Below, one piece after another: positions 1 to 12,651 of a DNA stretch of 64,000 bases. How positions within the stretch are numbered: the stretch's first letter is position 1; each line of letters starts with the position of its first letter. The position numbers and the translations under genes were made by a program. The notes under the pieces are model-generated. The model was not told where the DNA came from and ran no database searches. It saw nothing but the letters and a program-made list of their open reading frames with translations. Source of the stretch: Epinephelus fuscoguttatus (Eukaryota > Chordata > Actinopteri > Perciformes > Serranidae); contig NC_064770.1 in NCBI RefSeq assembly GCF_011397635.1, positions 19,313,707 to 19,377,706 of the forward strand, in the 5' to 3' direction.

Positions 1-789
1 CTCAAAGGGACTGCAGGAGATTGTAGTTAATTAGATGTCATATAATCCAAAATGTGACCACTCTACTGCAGTACTGGTGCTCTCTGTGGGTGTGAGTTCA
101 TACTATACTAGTCTTTATTACAGAGTACATCCTCATTTCAGACATTAATTATAGATATACCTACATCTTACAGTGATAGGAGAATATGGTGAGTCAAAAT
201 AGGATTATATCAAATGAATCAAATATACATGTCCACTAGTACACCCGCTGATAAATGAAGACGAGCAAAGATTAATAAGGTGGATCCTTGATTAAGTGTG
301 CCCTATTGTTTCCATCTATGCTTACAGTGCAGATTTAGATTAGTGGGTCATATCTTGTTACATGCAGCATCTCTCCTCTGTTTCCTGTGCATCTTCACTG
401 CTGTCTGTACTGTCAGAAAGAAATAAATGCTTAAGTTAACTGAGGAGTTTCTGCCCAAGGATGCTGAATCTTTCTATGTGATGCTGGATACAATATGTAC
501 ACCGTCTGGTCACTAATGCTGGAAAGAATTATTTGAGCTAAGTAGGGTTTTTGGTCAGAAATCCATCCTGAGATTGAAAAGTTCCTAGCCAGGCTGAAGT
601 TGAATTTCACATTATCATTTGTTAAGATCATAAGCTGTAGTATTTACAGAGAAAAGACATTTTCTCTTTTAGATTTTTTTTCTAACCCAGAATTCAACAC
701 AGCTGACATGACAAATCTATCCAGTTTACAGTGCTCTGAAACTATAGTCTCACACAAACAGGTGAAATGGACATGACCTCTTAACAAGC

Positions 790-1095
790 CGCTACGTGAT
801 GGTGGGCACGAGATGTGTTAAACTCAAGAGATGGCAGCTTTAAAAGACTTTCATCGACTTTTGGTTTTACATGGGACACAAACAGCAGTCTCCTGGTTGA
901 AAGCCCATATTTGTTTGACCAATGGACCACCCTTCCTGCCCATACCTAATTTGTGTGTCCACCAGGACAAAAAAATCCTCATTGTCTTTGCAGTGACTGT
1001 TGTTGTTTGTGTTACCACACATTTTGTGCCCACTACCATGTAATGCGTTGTTAACACCTTGTGTCCATGTCACGTATTTCTGTGAGAACAGGTTG
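790..1095. repeat. Dispersed repeat with inverted ends
   Basis: The ends are weakly inverted: a block around 795-810 (acgtgatggtgggcac) pairs with 1027-1042 (gtgcccactaccatgt). The right edge (cacgtatttctgtgag) recurs at about 33713-33729 and 39174-39189, where it follows a hairpin-forming repeat. This is therefore a decayed member of the same dispersed family. It has no coding capacity and I cannot assign it to a superfamily. Confidence 0.5.
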
Positions 1096-1337
1096 TCTGA
1101 AAAACAAGTTGTTTTTTTAACCTGCTTTTTATTCTATTAAAATGTAAATGTATTGTTGTTGATAAAATTAACATATTATCATTATATGCATCTGGGTATA
1201 ATAATAGTGGTGAAATACTGATCAGGTTTGTCAGACAGCAGATTTGTGATTGCCTTTATTTTAGTAAAAAAAAAAAAAAAAAAAGATTGGTCAATGGCAT
1301 TTTCATCTTTGATGAAGTTGTAGTTATGGACTTATGT

Positions 1338-2231
1338 GGGATTTATACTTCTGCATTGAATCGACGTCGTACCTATGGCATAGGCTCTGCGTTGCTGTAG
1401 AGCCAACGCCATACCCTACGCCATAGCCTGACGTGCACCTCCCCAGAGATGTAATTACACATCACGGCGACGGAGACTTCCTGTCTATTTTTGTAAACTG
1501 AACCATTTCCCTCAGTGGAAACAATGTTTTATTCACTTTTATTTCACAGATAAGAAACAATAAATTGTGAAGACAATAAAGCCTCCACTAAAATAGCATT
1601 TTAAGTCTTGTTTGTAATTTATACTTCAGGGAATTATTCTTCTGGATTTATCCTGGCTTCATATGAGCAGAGGAAATCTCCGCTTGTCGCTAGGCTAATT
1701 TATGCAATGTAAAATGCCATAGGCTTGTGCTAATAACGTTAGTATGTTACATTTGTTTGGAAAACTTGTTTAGTATAAGACAATTTTTTTGTCGGTGAAC
1801 CTTGTGAGTTGTAATGGAGCCGAATTTTGTAACCTTTGTTAAATGTTGCTGTTGTCCCTGGCTTCATATGAGTAGAGGAAAAGTCTGCTAGCTGCTAGGC
1901 TAATTTATACAATGTAAAATGCCAAAGGCTTGTGCTAAAAACATTAGCATGTTGTATTTGTGGGGAAACTGTGTCCAGATAAAGACAAGTGTTTGTCTGT
2001 GAATGCTGCGAGTTATAGTGAAGCCAATATGTGTACTTGTGTACACGTTTAAAGTGTGTTTTGGGTGTGTTTTGAATCAACTAAACTTAACAGCACTTCA
2101 CGGAATTCCCACCACCGACTAGTGTTTTGGGGTGTAAATGCAGAGTGATGCAGGCACACCATCGCAGAAGTATAAATGCTCACAATGCTGTAGGCCACAT
2201 GTGTAGGGTCTGCCGCACAAGTATAAATCCC
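1338..2231. mobile_element. Non-autonomous TIR DNA element with internal duplication
   Basis: The left end (gggatttatacttctgc, 1338-1354) is the near-perfect reverse complement of the right end (gcacaagtataaatccc, 2215-2231). A second right-end-like motif sits at 2164-2179. The flanks acttatgt and ctttatgt could be a diverged 8-bp target duplication, which would fit hAT-type elements. Inside, a block of about 110 bp beginning tggcttcatatgag is present twice, near 1659 and 1860. No transposase frame is seen. Confidence 0.6.
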
Positions 2232-2413
2232 CCTTTATGTGCACCATTTGTGTCTAAAACTCTCAAGTAAGAGGTGACTAAAAAAATGTGACACTGTCTG
2301 GTCGCTAGATAGTTGTTTACCTTGATGAAGCCTTGCTTGACATTATTGTCTAACTTGCAGAGCTTACTAATGTCGGTAACACTGTACTTAAACACAGTGA
2401 AATATTCATAAGT

Positions 2414-2418
2414 GATGC

Positions 2419-2464
<46 letters not shown>

Positions 2465-2481
2465 GGTGGTTGTGGTGGTGG
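2414..2481. repeat. Trinucleotide microsatellite (GAT)n-(GGT)n
   Basis: About ten GAT units pass into GGT units. On the - strand this yields poly-Ser, poly-Pro, poly-Ile and poly-Thr open frames, which are artefacts of the repeat. It lies about 115 bp upstream of a coding exon of the RhoGAP gene. Confidence 0.95.
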
Positions 2482-2597
2482 TAATGGCTGTTGGGGTAAT
2501 GTACATGAGGTATGCTGACAGTTCAAACACTTAACCTGTTCACAAACATACTGAGTCTGATGCTGTTCACACACTAATGTCTTCCTGTCTCTTTCAG

Positions 2598-5124
2598 TTC
2601 ATTGAAGAGTAAAGAGCTCTCCCCTGTAATTGGGCACAAAGCCATCCAGGTGGCAGGTCCAACAGTCCCCCCCAGCTGTAGTCCTCAGAGCAGTAGCCAG
2701 TCCCCCCACTCCACAGAGCACAGTCCACACACCCTGCGCAAAGGTTAGCACCTCTCTCACTCTGAGCTTACATTGTGTATATGTATTTTCATTTCTGACA
2801 GGAGACTAATGTGTCTGTGTTGTGTGTTTCCAGGTTCCAAGAAGCTGGCCCCTGTGCCTCCCAAGGTTCCTTACAGCCAGTCTTGCGGGATGTCCGATCA
2901 GTCCACAGGTCAGCCGTCACCGGTCAGCCTGTCACCCACACCTCCTAGTACCCCTTCCCCTTATGGACTGGCCTGCCCTCCAGGGCAAGTGCCCCCATCC
3001 TCCCCTGGGCAGACCCCATTAGGGGCGCCCCACTCGCTTTCGTCCCCACCATCCCTGACCGGAACGCTCACCAAGTCGCGGCCCGCCCCTAAGCCCAGGC
3101 AGAGACCCAGTCTGCCCCCTCCTCAGCCGCCCACAGCCCCCCCGGGGTTCACTGGCCCGGCCATGGCCCCAGTTCCCCAGCCCCTGGAGCAGGGCCTCCT
3201 GGATGGACTGTCTCCCGGGGAGAGCATGTCTACAGGTAAACATCAGCCCTTGGCAACAACACCCCCTCCGCCACCACAGGTGGGGCTGCAGCGGCCCTCT
3301 CTCAGACTCGCTGTGGCATTGTCCAACGGAGACGGTGGACGAGTGTAGGACTCTGTAGGACTTGTCACCGTAGATATAAACGAAACCTTCCCCCTTGATT
3401 GACTGTTCCCAAACGAATGTCTGAATGAATAAAAGTTGCCTTTTAGACACAGCTGCCTGAGAATGATGTAAATAATAACGTTTTTGTGCTACTGTAGTGA
3501 GCAAATCCTCTTGACCTATGTATTCATTGCTTGTGTTATGTGATGATGTTTCTGGGTAATGTGTGGAAACATCAGAGAAGCATAGCTCGTCCTGCTTGTA
3601 TGGAAGTTGCCATTAGATTCATCATGTGCTCTCTGTTTATCTGTGTTACCCAGACCCTCACTCGGCAGAGGTAGGTCAGAGGCTTACGCACCAGTCCAGT
3701 CTCTCTTATTGCGTAGCAGGGTGTGGAAACCTAGCCAGACAAACCCCACAGTATATCTGCAGTATGATGTTCTGATGATGAGGTGTTCTGTCATTATATA
3801 CCAATCATTCTGTCACTTTGCTATATTTATCATTCTCTTGTTCCCCCTGCTACTATTGTGTACCTTGCAGCTGTGTGAGGCCAGGGATTCAGTGTGGGCT
3901 AAGTGTGAGGGGGACTTTTAGGGTAAGCCAGACCGTCCCCGCCCCATACGCTCCATCTCACTGCCTGGCCTCGTGCTGTGGCTGCCTCTGGGGTCTCCTG
4001 CAGCCTGCCTCAAACATACCTACCTGTAGCTCTCAATCAAAACATTTTCCCGACTTCCTCTGAGCAGGTTATTGACTCGCTGCATGGTTTTGTAGTTCAA
4101 CCGATCATGCATGGCTTAAGGACTTCCCAGAGTGCACCACACTGCGCTCACATTGCAGACGCCGTCGCTTACAAAGGTTCATCTTAAAGCCCCCTTCCTT
4201 TCGTTCCCCATTCCCAGCCCTATGCCAGCAGACATCTCCCTCTAACGCACCTGCCACCGGTATCGGGGGGCCACAGGTAACCCCCATCCCTCCTTTGGCA
4301 GGTTCATCGCTTTTTATAACCTCTGCTCCCTTTTTACTACACTGCCACGCTCCATCTCATTCCTACACAGGAGTAGTCATCAGTCTCTGCTTGGACGTGC
4401 TGCGTTCAGTAAATGCAGCAGCACATTAGAATATATTTAGAGCAAATAGTGTATACGGTCCTCATGAGATTTCCATTGTTACTTCAAGCCCACTTGGTGT
4501 CTTGGTGCCATTTTTCCACAGAGTTCCACACACATCTTGTTGCCTCTGTGTTGGTTTACTCGGCCATTGTTGTAAACATGTACAGTAATGTGTCATTGTG
4601 CAGTCATATTGACCTGTTATTGTATTTTACCTGACAAAATATCTGTTGTTGTTGTCTCAAAAGACACAAAAAAAAGCTGTGAACATACCACACTTGTTCA
4701 GGTGTGACTAGCATAACACACTGGAAAACATCCCTGTGTAGAATGTGAAGCACATGTAATCTACTGATTACTTCAATCAGGACAGACATCATTATGCCAC
4801 TTACCATGAGTTCAGACTCAAAAAGATTAATATTATTTCTGCTCTCTTCCGTTTTTTACACCTCATTACCATCACCACATGCCCTCTTCTCCTCCTCCTC
4901 TTGCTCATCATCACCATTTTTCGCCATTCTGCTCATCACACTCACCTCTCCCACCATGCTCACCATTAGATATCTTCAATTATGAAATCCCCTCCATCAA
5001 TGTCAATCTGGACAGCCTCATCGATGAGTTCAGCGGTGCCCCTTGCAGGAGGTCCGTGGCAGTGACAGACTCTCCAGAGGGGGATGCTGTGCCTGAGGAG
5101 GAGCCACAGAGCACCACTCTATGA
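2598..5124 (+). CDS. arhgap44: RICH-type Rho GTPase-activating protein, last three coding exons
   Basis: Coding exons are 2598-2743, 2834-3235 and 4970-5124, all with AG/GT borders and matching phases (146, 402 and 155 nt, stop at 5122-5124). They encode the disordered C-terminal tail: a Ser/Pro-rich part, then long proline-rich stretches resembling SH3 ligands (KPRQRPSLPPPQPP), then an acidic end with LDSLIDEFS and a terminal STTL. The tail of RICH proteins binds SH3 adaptors and PDZ proteins. The BAR domain that senses membrane curvature and the GAP domain for Rac/Cdc42 would be encoded upstream of this window. I prefer arhgap44 over its paralog arhgap17 because ndel1 and rnf222 lie next door. 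The family is clear; the exact paralog is inferred. Confidence 0.75.
3236..3348 (+). other. Possible alternative C-terminus by exon extension
   Basis: If the donor at 3236-3237 is not used, the frame of the proline-rich exon stays open for 37 more codons to TAG at 3346-3348. The added peptide starts with another polyproline stretch (TTPPPPPQ) and would end without the STTL PDZ ligand. Proline-rich coding character continues smoothly across the donor, more than expected of random intron. It may be an alternative terminal exon or simply GC-rich intron. Confidence 0.35.
3349..4969 (+). other. Last intron of the arhgap44-like gene
   Basis: This is the remainder of the intron that starts at 3236 and ends at the acceptor before 4970. 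It is C/T-rich near its 3' end (4860-4965), which is suitable as a polypyrimidine tract. Short open frames occur, but none has splice signals in matching phase that I would defend as an extra exon. Confidence 0.55.
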
Positions 5125-6335
5125 CCTATGACCCTAAGGCATCACAGCTTACCAGCACCCCTGTGGCTGATACATACTCTTAACTGTCGCCACCAAGGCC
5201 TGACGGAAACACCAATTGGCCTCACCAATGCCCACCTGAAACCAGAACTCGAACACATCTGCTACAGGCTGCAAAGAAACTCATCTCTTACAATTGCTCG
5301 CTAGTACATAAATGTGACTATAAAAAAATACAAAGAAGAAAAAAAAACCACCAAAATGCCATAGTGAAGGAACAGTTGCCTTTAGGAGGAAAGACTGGAA
5401 TATAGTTGAGTATTGCATTAAAAGATTTTTTATTGTTTGTTTTTATTTGCTTTGCTTTGTTCATCTTTGTTGTTTGATGCAGTGGTCTGTATTTCTGTGA
5501 GTTTTTCGATTTCTTTTTTTTTGCCTTATTAGAACATGCAATCAAATTGCAATATGATATTCACAAGTTGTACAACTTTTTTGGTAAGGGAAACTCAGAG
5601 CCTGACATGGTTAGGAGCAAAGCCCATCCTCAGGGTGAAACAGAGAGACAGAGAGTAGTCTTGGTGTATTACTCACAGGGTATTCAAGCTTTGTGCACAT
5701 TAGGAAACATGCTGAGCCGTAGAGACAGGTTTTTGCATGCGGGATGAACCATTTAATGCAGTTTACTTCTTAATCGTCACACCCAGTCTTTACTTCCCCC
5801 TCTTCTCACACATATTACAACTGTAGTTCTTTATCTGGCATTTACCTTCATAAAGGTAAGCTCACTTTAACTCACTTTATACCAGCACAGTAGGAGAAGA
5901 ATGTTACTGTAAATTACTTTGTTTTGTTCTCTTGACGAAAGCACCACAACGTGTTTGCATGACAAGCCAATATGAACGAATTGCTTTGGATCAAGGGCCT
6001 CAGAGTGGCAGTGTTTTATTTCGTGTGAGTGTTTCTGTTGTTGTTGTTGTCCTTGGAGAGTAAATTTAGACCGCCCGTGTGCTGTTAACGGTTTGATGAT
6101 AATGGATGGATGACTACACTGCCTTTAGGTTCGTATGATTCTCTCTCTTAACCTTGTTTCAAGTGCTTCAGGTTCAGTGACCTTTGACCCCTAGTGTAAA
6201 TACAAAGACTGTACATAAATTGATGTATATAAAATCTGAGAGGAAAAGTATATGTAAAATGCATATCTTGAATATATATAATAATAATATATGTGCTGAT
6301 ATTTATCATGTGTAGAAAATGTAATGATTAAAAAA
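5125..6335 (+). other. Probable 3' UTR of arhgap44-like gene
   Basis: AT-rich, non-coding sequence follows directly after the stop codon. An ATTAAA hexamer just before an A-run (about 6327-6340), preceded by T/A-rich sequence, is the best candidate cleavage region. The end point is inferred from that hexamer only. Confidence 0.45.
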
Positions 6336-9300
6336 AAAATTGCCGTTATTTTTGTCCCTGCACACAATGAACAGGTTTACTGTAGATTCATAATGTTTTA
6401 CTGTAACACCAGGTTAACGATGATGCTGCAGCAGAAACGCAGATTTCTGCTTGAAATCAATTGTGGTTTTCTAATTCTGTCTCCTGAGCTTTGACTTCAA
6501 ACATGCCCGAGCACTAATGAGTTGCACACCGATGCCCTATCTTCTCTTCTTCTCCTTTTAAATCAGTTATTTAATAGATTCCTGTGTAAATGATTAGATT
6601 ACTTGTAGCCCGCCTGGACCATTTAATGAATTCATAATGAGGATAAATGTAGTCCTAAGCCTATATTATTGGGCCAACTAAAAATATGTGCTCATTCAAT
6701 TAGAAAAGCAGTCAAATTTGGCACACCTGCTGTATCACCTCTGAAGTCGAAAATGACCGTGCCCTTTGTTGTTATTCTTACCGCAGACAATTAATCAGAG
6801 GTGTTTCCAGTTCATCAGATAACAGATGCTGCAGTGTCACTTTTTTAATTCCATATAAAATGTCTTAGGACTATAATTTTGTCGATTAAAGTGCAATTAC
6901 AGTGTTTACTGATCCACCTCAGTCCAAAAACAGTGGTCAAAGTCACCCTCCCCAAACCCACAGAAAACAAGCCATTAATTTTATTGCTAAGCAATTACTT
7001 TCTTTTTAAGTTTGTTTTATGTGTGAGTTTACTTACTGACAAAATGAATTCTAGATTAACCTTTCTCCAAAAGTGATCTATGGTATGCCTCAGTGTGTGT
7101 TCTCAATGGACTCTGTTTATGAAGATTTTGGTGATGTTGATAATTATATTGATAGTTGTGGTGATTATATGACAACAATTGCAAGTGCCCTCACACTGGT
7201 TGTTATTTTTGGAACTATAGGCATAATTAATGTGTACTAGAGGTTTTATTTTCTGTGCTGGATCCATACGTTTATACGAGGAGGCAGGGGTTTCTCTCTC
7301 TCTCTGTGCAGATTGAATGTGACTCACTCAGATTCCAAACGGTAGGCTACCTGATTTTGTAATAACTAACAGGCAAATAAGCACTTGTGTTTGGGTGAAG
7401 GTTAATTAGGGCCTGTTGGCATGTATTATTACCAGTACAGGGCAGTATTACTGTAATGCTTTCGTGCATCATAAGTGGAACTTACAGCCCCCTAAAAGCA
7501 TGCATTCATATTCATTCTAGGTGTGATTACTATGCTGCTGAAAAGAAAAGAAAAACATCTGTACCCTCCCCCGAAACACAAGTCATAACTTCATCACATA
7601 TCTGATTTTACGCCAGTAACTTCACGGTGATTTTCAAGGGGATATTCATTAAAAGGAAACACCTTTTGCACCAAATGGTACACTGTTACATAGTTTTATC
7701 AAGCGTTTTAACTACGATAGACCTACATTTCCTAAGTCACCTCACCACCAAGTATGTCGGTCTAAAGCAAAGCTCAATTTGTTTACATTTTGTGGGGGGG
7801 ATTTTAAATGAAAAAAAAAGGTAAATCTGAAAAAGTGTCATGCATGCGCTTAGATAGTCTTTTGATAATCCACGTTTTGTGTCAATCACTGTCTTTTTAG
7901 GGATTGTAAGAGGGGTAAAATGTAGAGATGGACTCTAGAGAATGTGGATCACAAACAATGGTCCTTCATGGGGTTTTGAGCAATACGGTAGAGGAGTGGA
8001 TGTTGCCTGTGGATGTACTGCCTCCTTCTGCTTTCACTACTAGTGTACAAACAAAAAAATCCTGCCGCTTGTCAAGCCCACCATGCCCACCCCTCCCTCC
8101 TCTGCTTAGCATATCAAGTGGAACACAGTGTGTACTGTGAAGCCTACCTGCAATCCTTATCAGAATGTCAGAAATAAATATATATATTAAACTCTACATT
8201 TTTAATAATCTCACCTGGTTCACGTGGGTTTTATTTTAGTGTTTTTACTTATTATACTTAGGTTATTTCTGTCTTCTGCCCGTTCTTCTCCTCTTCAGTA
8301 TGAATATTGTACTTTTAATCCATTACATTTATCAAGTGGTGGTGTGGAATTTACTCAAGCACTGCAATCAGTGCTTTTGCAGAGAAATTTTCTGGCCAAA
8401 CAAGTACTCTCACTTTGATGCTAAGTACATATTGCTGATTTATTACTTGTAAAGGAGTACTTTTTCTTCAGGAAATGATCTGAGTACTTCTTCCACCATC
8501 TAATGGTTAATCCTGCAAATCCTGCAAATGTAGCACCTGGTTCTTTGAGCAATTTTCTCACCCTTAGGGCTGTGACAGTTGGGGAAATTTGTACATTTTC
8601 ACCTATTTCTTTGCCTTGAAATTGATGATTTTTACACCAAAGCAATACTTCACCCACAAAATGATCATTTGCAAATCAATTACTCACACAATTTTACTTT
8701 AAAATTTGTGAAGAAAACTTTTTCTCACATGCCTCCGGGAAGAATGACGAATCCAAACATTAAGAGACTGGGCTCTTCTGACAGGGAACTTTGACTAGAT
8801 TCACACAGCACTAAATGAAACAGACAATCTGTGAAAGAATCATACTCCTCTTCCTACTCTATTGCCCTGTAACATTTCCTCAGAGCCAAGACTCTCTGAC
8901 AAAGCTGTCAGTCAAACTAGTCAGCACTGAACAAATATGAATCGAGTACTGTTTAGCTGTGCAATGAGAAAGTGTGGACACAGTTAGATGGAGTACTAGC
9001 ACCACCCACAAGCTGGACCAACTTTCTCATTTTGCAGCTAAACAGTACACTAAAATATGTTTCTGAAAGCAGTTGAAGTGAGAAATAAGCAAAGCAGTGA
9101 CTGAATCTTGATTCATATCTAACCAGCGCTGCCTAGTTTGACAGCGTTTCACAAGCAGTGATTCACGGAGGTGTCGGAGACTCCTCAGCTCTGATTGGTT
9201 GTTTCTGTTTACATGCAGTAAAGCCATAAGAAGTGCTACAAGGTAAAAGGATAGGCAGAGGGATATGAGGGAGAGATATATGACAGTTTGACCTAAGTTC

Positions 9301-11490
9301 ACCGAGCAATTGACCTGATTGGCAGCGGCTCTGACTGGTTAGAGGCATTGGAGGCATGCAGTAGCCTAGAGGAGGGCATGGTTTTTTTCACAGACTATCT
9401 TTATTCTTTATTACTAGAATAAAGTGACAGTTTGAGAAATATGACACGAAGCTGATTTCAAAAAAGGTCACCAACTGTAGCTTTAAACTAGATGCTCTCC
9501 TCAAAGCCAGACTTCACTCACAAAAACAGTAATTTTACCTTGCATAGCACAGGAGGTGCTGGTTTACCACTGCTTCGATCAGTCAGTTAGTTTTATTAAT
9601 TGTGTGAATTTGGTGTTTCAAAAGTGTAGTTCAGATTCACCAAAATCCCACAATTACACAAACAAACTACTGATAGAGGCAGAGTTAGACCAGCTGCTCC
9701 TGCATTCAATGAGGTGAAATTGCTGTTTTTATCAATGGAGTCTGGCTGGTTTGATATGATCTGACTGTTGTTAAACACAGTCGCATATCACTGTGATTCA
9801 TCGCAAATTTTCTCCATTTTTGGATTCTTACTTCACCAGAGGCATGCGACAGAACACAATGACACAAGGTCAGTAACTGACACACAAATAGTTATTCAGG
9901 GGCGTGACGTATTTCTTTAATTTGGGTCCATTTACTGACGTACAAACCACCAACAGGAATATCATTAAAAAAGTCTGATTCATCAAAGAAATTAATCATT
10001 ATTGTCCTCCTCCCACTCTCTGAGAAACCAGGTATGGCTGAAAAACAGAGGCCTCTCCAAGTGTGTAACCTGTAGGACTGGCCCAGCAGGATGGCTGAGG
10101 GATTACCACAGGAGGAAACTAGGAGTGTACACATTTGTCAGGATGATGATCATACAGATAATGTTCATTCTAACAACAAGTCTTTTTATTTGTCTTTTTA
10201 TTTTGATTCTTTGTTCAAGAGCAATTAGCATTAGTCTTCTCTCTATGAATCAGTTCCCATATTATCTTATTTTTCAGGTTTTCATGGCTGCCACAGTGAG
10301 GCTGTGTTTCTCTGCTCCATCTCAATCTGGATTCTTTCAAGAGAGAGAGTGGTAATCCAACGCCACACTCCAGCAAGTCCAGCAGTGTATCTCCTTACAG
10401 CAATCAGCCAGGCACAGCTCATCCCCAGCTGCAAGTCTATCTCCTTCAGACTCACGGGCGCATCAATTATTTCTCACTGAAAGTTTTACAGGTGTCTCTG
10501 TTTACACCGTCTTTATACACGTTACAAGAGGAGGCAGTCACATGCTGTGAAGAATGTTACTGAGGGGTCTAATTAAACACTAAACTTTATCCAATCTGCA
10601 TATTAAACATTTTCCCACTTAATCAGCACATGTAAAATTCATATTTAAGATGGAAATTGTTAGGTTTTTTATTTCAAAATGTCTGACATCTTTCCTTGTG
10701 ATGTAAGAAGGAGAGAAAGTCTGTTAATGTGACACCCTAACTGTGTCAAAAGGGTCTTTATCATCACACTTAACCGAGCTCACGTCTCAAAGTGTAACCC
10801 CGTCTTTGTTATTTTTAGCACATTTGCAGACACAAAATGATCCTGAAGGTGAGACAGATGTAGCTATGCAGTTTACATTTTTGATGCTGCTTGGAAACAG
10901 TGTATCCAACAACAGGGTAACACAACAATGACTTGAGCCGGGTTAACAACAGTGGGATTAAATAGGGTTAAATGGTTTTTATTGCTTTTTTTTTTGCTTC
11001 CATTCCCCCTTATTTGTTGAAAATACAATTCCAAGATGTCCACGCTTGTTGGGATTTTACAAACTTTTAGGTGTGCTTTGGAATTGCTACATTTCCTGCA
11101 TGTTTGCTTCTCATGAAACAGGTAAAACAGGTCACAGACGGGAATGCAAAACAAAAGACTTCGCTGTCAAGGCTTTAAACTTTACTCTGACTGTTGCTTG
11201 GTAATGCACACAAAGGACATGGGCCTGTAAACTCTCCCTAAGTTTAGGGAAGGAAATGACAATGCTCCATCACATTTTAAAACCATGCTACAAAATAAAC
11301 TTCAATGTAACATATTGAGTAACTGTATTACATTTTCATTTTGATTATTTAGTGGAATGCATCAGATTATTTAGATATTAAAACAACTACACTGCTTCAC
11401 ACACTTCATTCTATGGATGAGAAGATGTTTCCTATAAATGTCAGTTCATCTTGGCACTTCATAATCCAGAAATCCACATCACACACAAGT
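6336..11490. other. Intergenic region with dispersed repeats
   Basis: This lies between the RhoGAP 3' end and the converging rnf222-like gene. I find no conserved coding frame. It contains repeat-like blocks at about 8240-8510 (the sequence around gatctgagtacttcttccacc recurs inverted in acsf2 introns), a hairpin at 8946-9048, and another dispersed repeat at about 9440-9790 whose motif caatggagtctg recurs near 33830. Confidence 0.5.
8946..9048. repeat. Inverted repeat, 28-bp arms
   Basis: The arm 8946-8973 (gtactgtttagctgtgcaat...) and the arm 9021-9048 are reverse complements with two mismatches, separated by 47 nt. It is probably the core of a short fold-back or MITE-type element. Confidence 0.75.
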
Positions 11491-12120
11491 CTATGCCAAT
11501 AAAATCCAGGGTAAAGTTGCAGCCACCAGTGCCAGTATGGTAAATGCCGACAGCAAAACGAGCAGGCATCGTGCAGTCGTGCAAATTCTGCGCCTTCGCC
11601 TGCGCTGAGGTTGAACCACAGTCATCACAACACTGAGCGCATCGTCTTCAGCCATGGGTCGCCCCTGAGCGCTTATGATAAAGATCTGAGATGCGTTATT
11701 GCTGGGGCTGATCAACCTCTGTCGACGGATTCGTTCAGACATCCCCCTAAAGCAGCGAGCAACCCAATTAACTTCTCTCGGCGAACTGTCCGTGGAGGCG
11801 CGCCGTGCGCTCTGGAGCTGTCTCGGCGGCGGAGGCAGAGGCACCTCCAGGGTCTGCCCTTCACCTGAATCCTTGTCCGCCGCGAGGGATACGAGCGATT
11901 CCTTTTGCTTCTTGATGAATGTAAGATGTCGACAGATGGGGCAAACAATAGTGTCTCTGATACTGTTCCCATCGCTGTTGATGCTGACCAGCGTTTTGAC
12001 CAGACAGTCGTGGCAGAATACATGTCCACAGCTCAGGGTCCTCTCTATGCCCGACAGACACTCATAGCACACCGGGCACTCTCGTGCGTCCTCCTGGCTG
12101 TCTTGCTTATAAAATGCCAT
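11491..12120 (-). CDS. rnf222: RING finger protein 222-like, membrane-anchored
   Basis: This is a single uninterrupted 209-aa frame. A C3HC4 RING domain sits at the N-terminus, with Cys15, Cys18, Cys31, His33, Cys36, Cys39, Cys60 and Cys63 in the usual spacing, so a zinc-binding E3 ubiquitin ligase role is expected. A polar middle part follows, then an arginine cluster (QRRRRRR, about 171-177) just before a C-terminal hydrophobic helix (about 185-209, containing LLVLLSAFTILALVAA). This suggests a tail-anchored protein with the RING in the cytosol. The size, the one-exon coding region and the terminal helix agree with vertebrate RNF222, whose human gene lies beside NDEL1, as here. Its substrate is unknown. 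The start Met is the first in frame, with the RING only 14 residues later. Confidence 0.85.
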   Translation of the reverse strand: MAFYKQDSQEDARECPVCYECLSGIERTLSCGHVFCHDCLVKTLVSINSDGNSIRDTIVCPICRHLTFIKKQKESLVSLAADKDSGEGQTLEVPLPPPPRQLQSARRASTDSSPREVNWVARCFRGMSERIRRQRLISPSNNASQIFIISAQGRPMAEDDALSVVMTVVQPQRRRRRRICTTARCLLVLLSAFTILALVAATLPWILLA

Positions 12121-12651
12121 TTAAGGAAAATCCACCACCGCAGCAAGAAAGCTGAGAAATGATTTAGACAAGACAGTCCATTCGTGTGGAAATGTAGTGT
12201 GAATTCCCTCGGCGCATGACTTTCTGTGCTGAGGGTGGAGGCGAGAACTGCGCCTTGTAAAACAGGGCCTGCCACCTGTGACTGCAGTGACTTCACTGAT
12301 TGGGTCCTCTGAAGGTATCACTGGCTGTTCAAGTGGCCAAGCTGGTTTACATGATTTTCATAAGGCTAAATGCTCACTGACATTCTCTAAATATTAGCAA
12401 CACTAGCACATCTGGCCAACTGGAGATATTTTCAAAGCTGCAGCTGATATAGTCTACTGTAGTAATTTCATTAAACTGCACAAAGTCACTAACTAGGCTA
12501 CATTTAAATGTAGATTTGCTAAAGAAAAATAATTATCTTTTTATTTGTGTTTATGTCTTTCTTAATAAAAAAGTATCAAGATTTCAACAAGTCATTTTCT
12601 CCAATGAAACTGTGTTTGTAATAAGTTAATGGGACTCAATGAACTTTGCCC
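12121..12651 (-). other. Upstream flank of rnf222-like gene
   Basis: This contains the 5' UTR and presumably the promoter of the - strand RING gene. No TATA box is convincingly placed and no other gene is seen. Confidence 0.35.

Larger units (their letters stand above)
1..2597 (+). other. Intron of the arhgap44-like gene, repeat-rich, no exon seen
   Basis: This stretch lies upstream of the first recognisable coding exon, which opens at 2598 after a pyrimidine-rich acceptor. I see no conserved reading frame. Short open frames here overlap simple repeats or dispersed repeats. It contains a dispersed repeat (790-1095), a poly-A run (1266-1284), a TIR element (1338-2231) and a trinucleotide microsatellite (2414-2481). 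The BAR and RhoGAP domains expected upstream in this gene family must lie outside the window. Confidence 0.6.

Noticed and set aside
2180-2574. - strand frames with poly-Thr/Ile and poly-Pro/Ser
   Set aside because: They are translations of the GAT/GGT microsatellite in different frames.
11611-12067. + strand frames opposite the RING gene
   Set aside because: They are shadows. The - strand frame has the complete C3HC4 set and the terminal hydrophobic helix.
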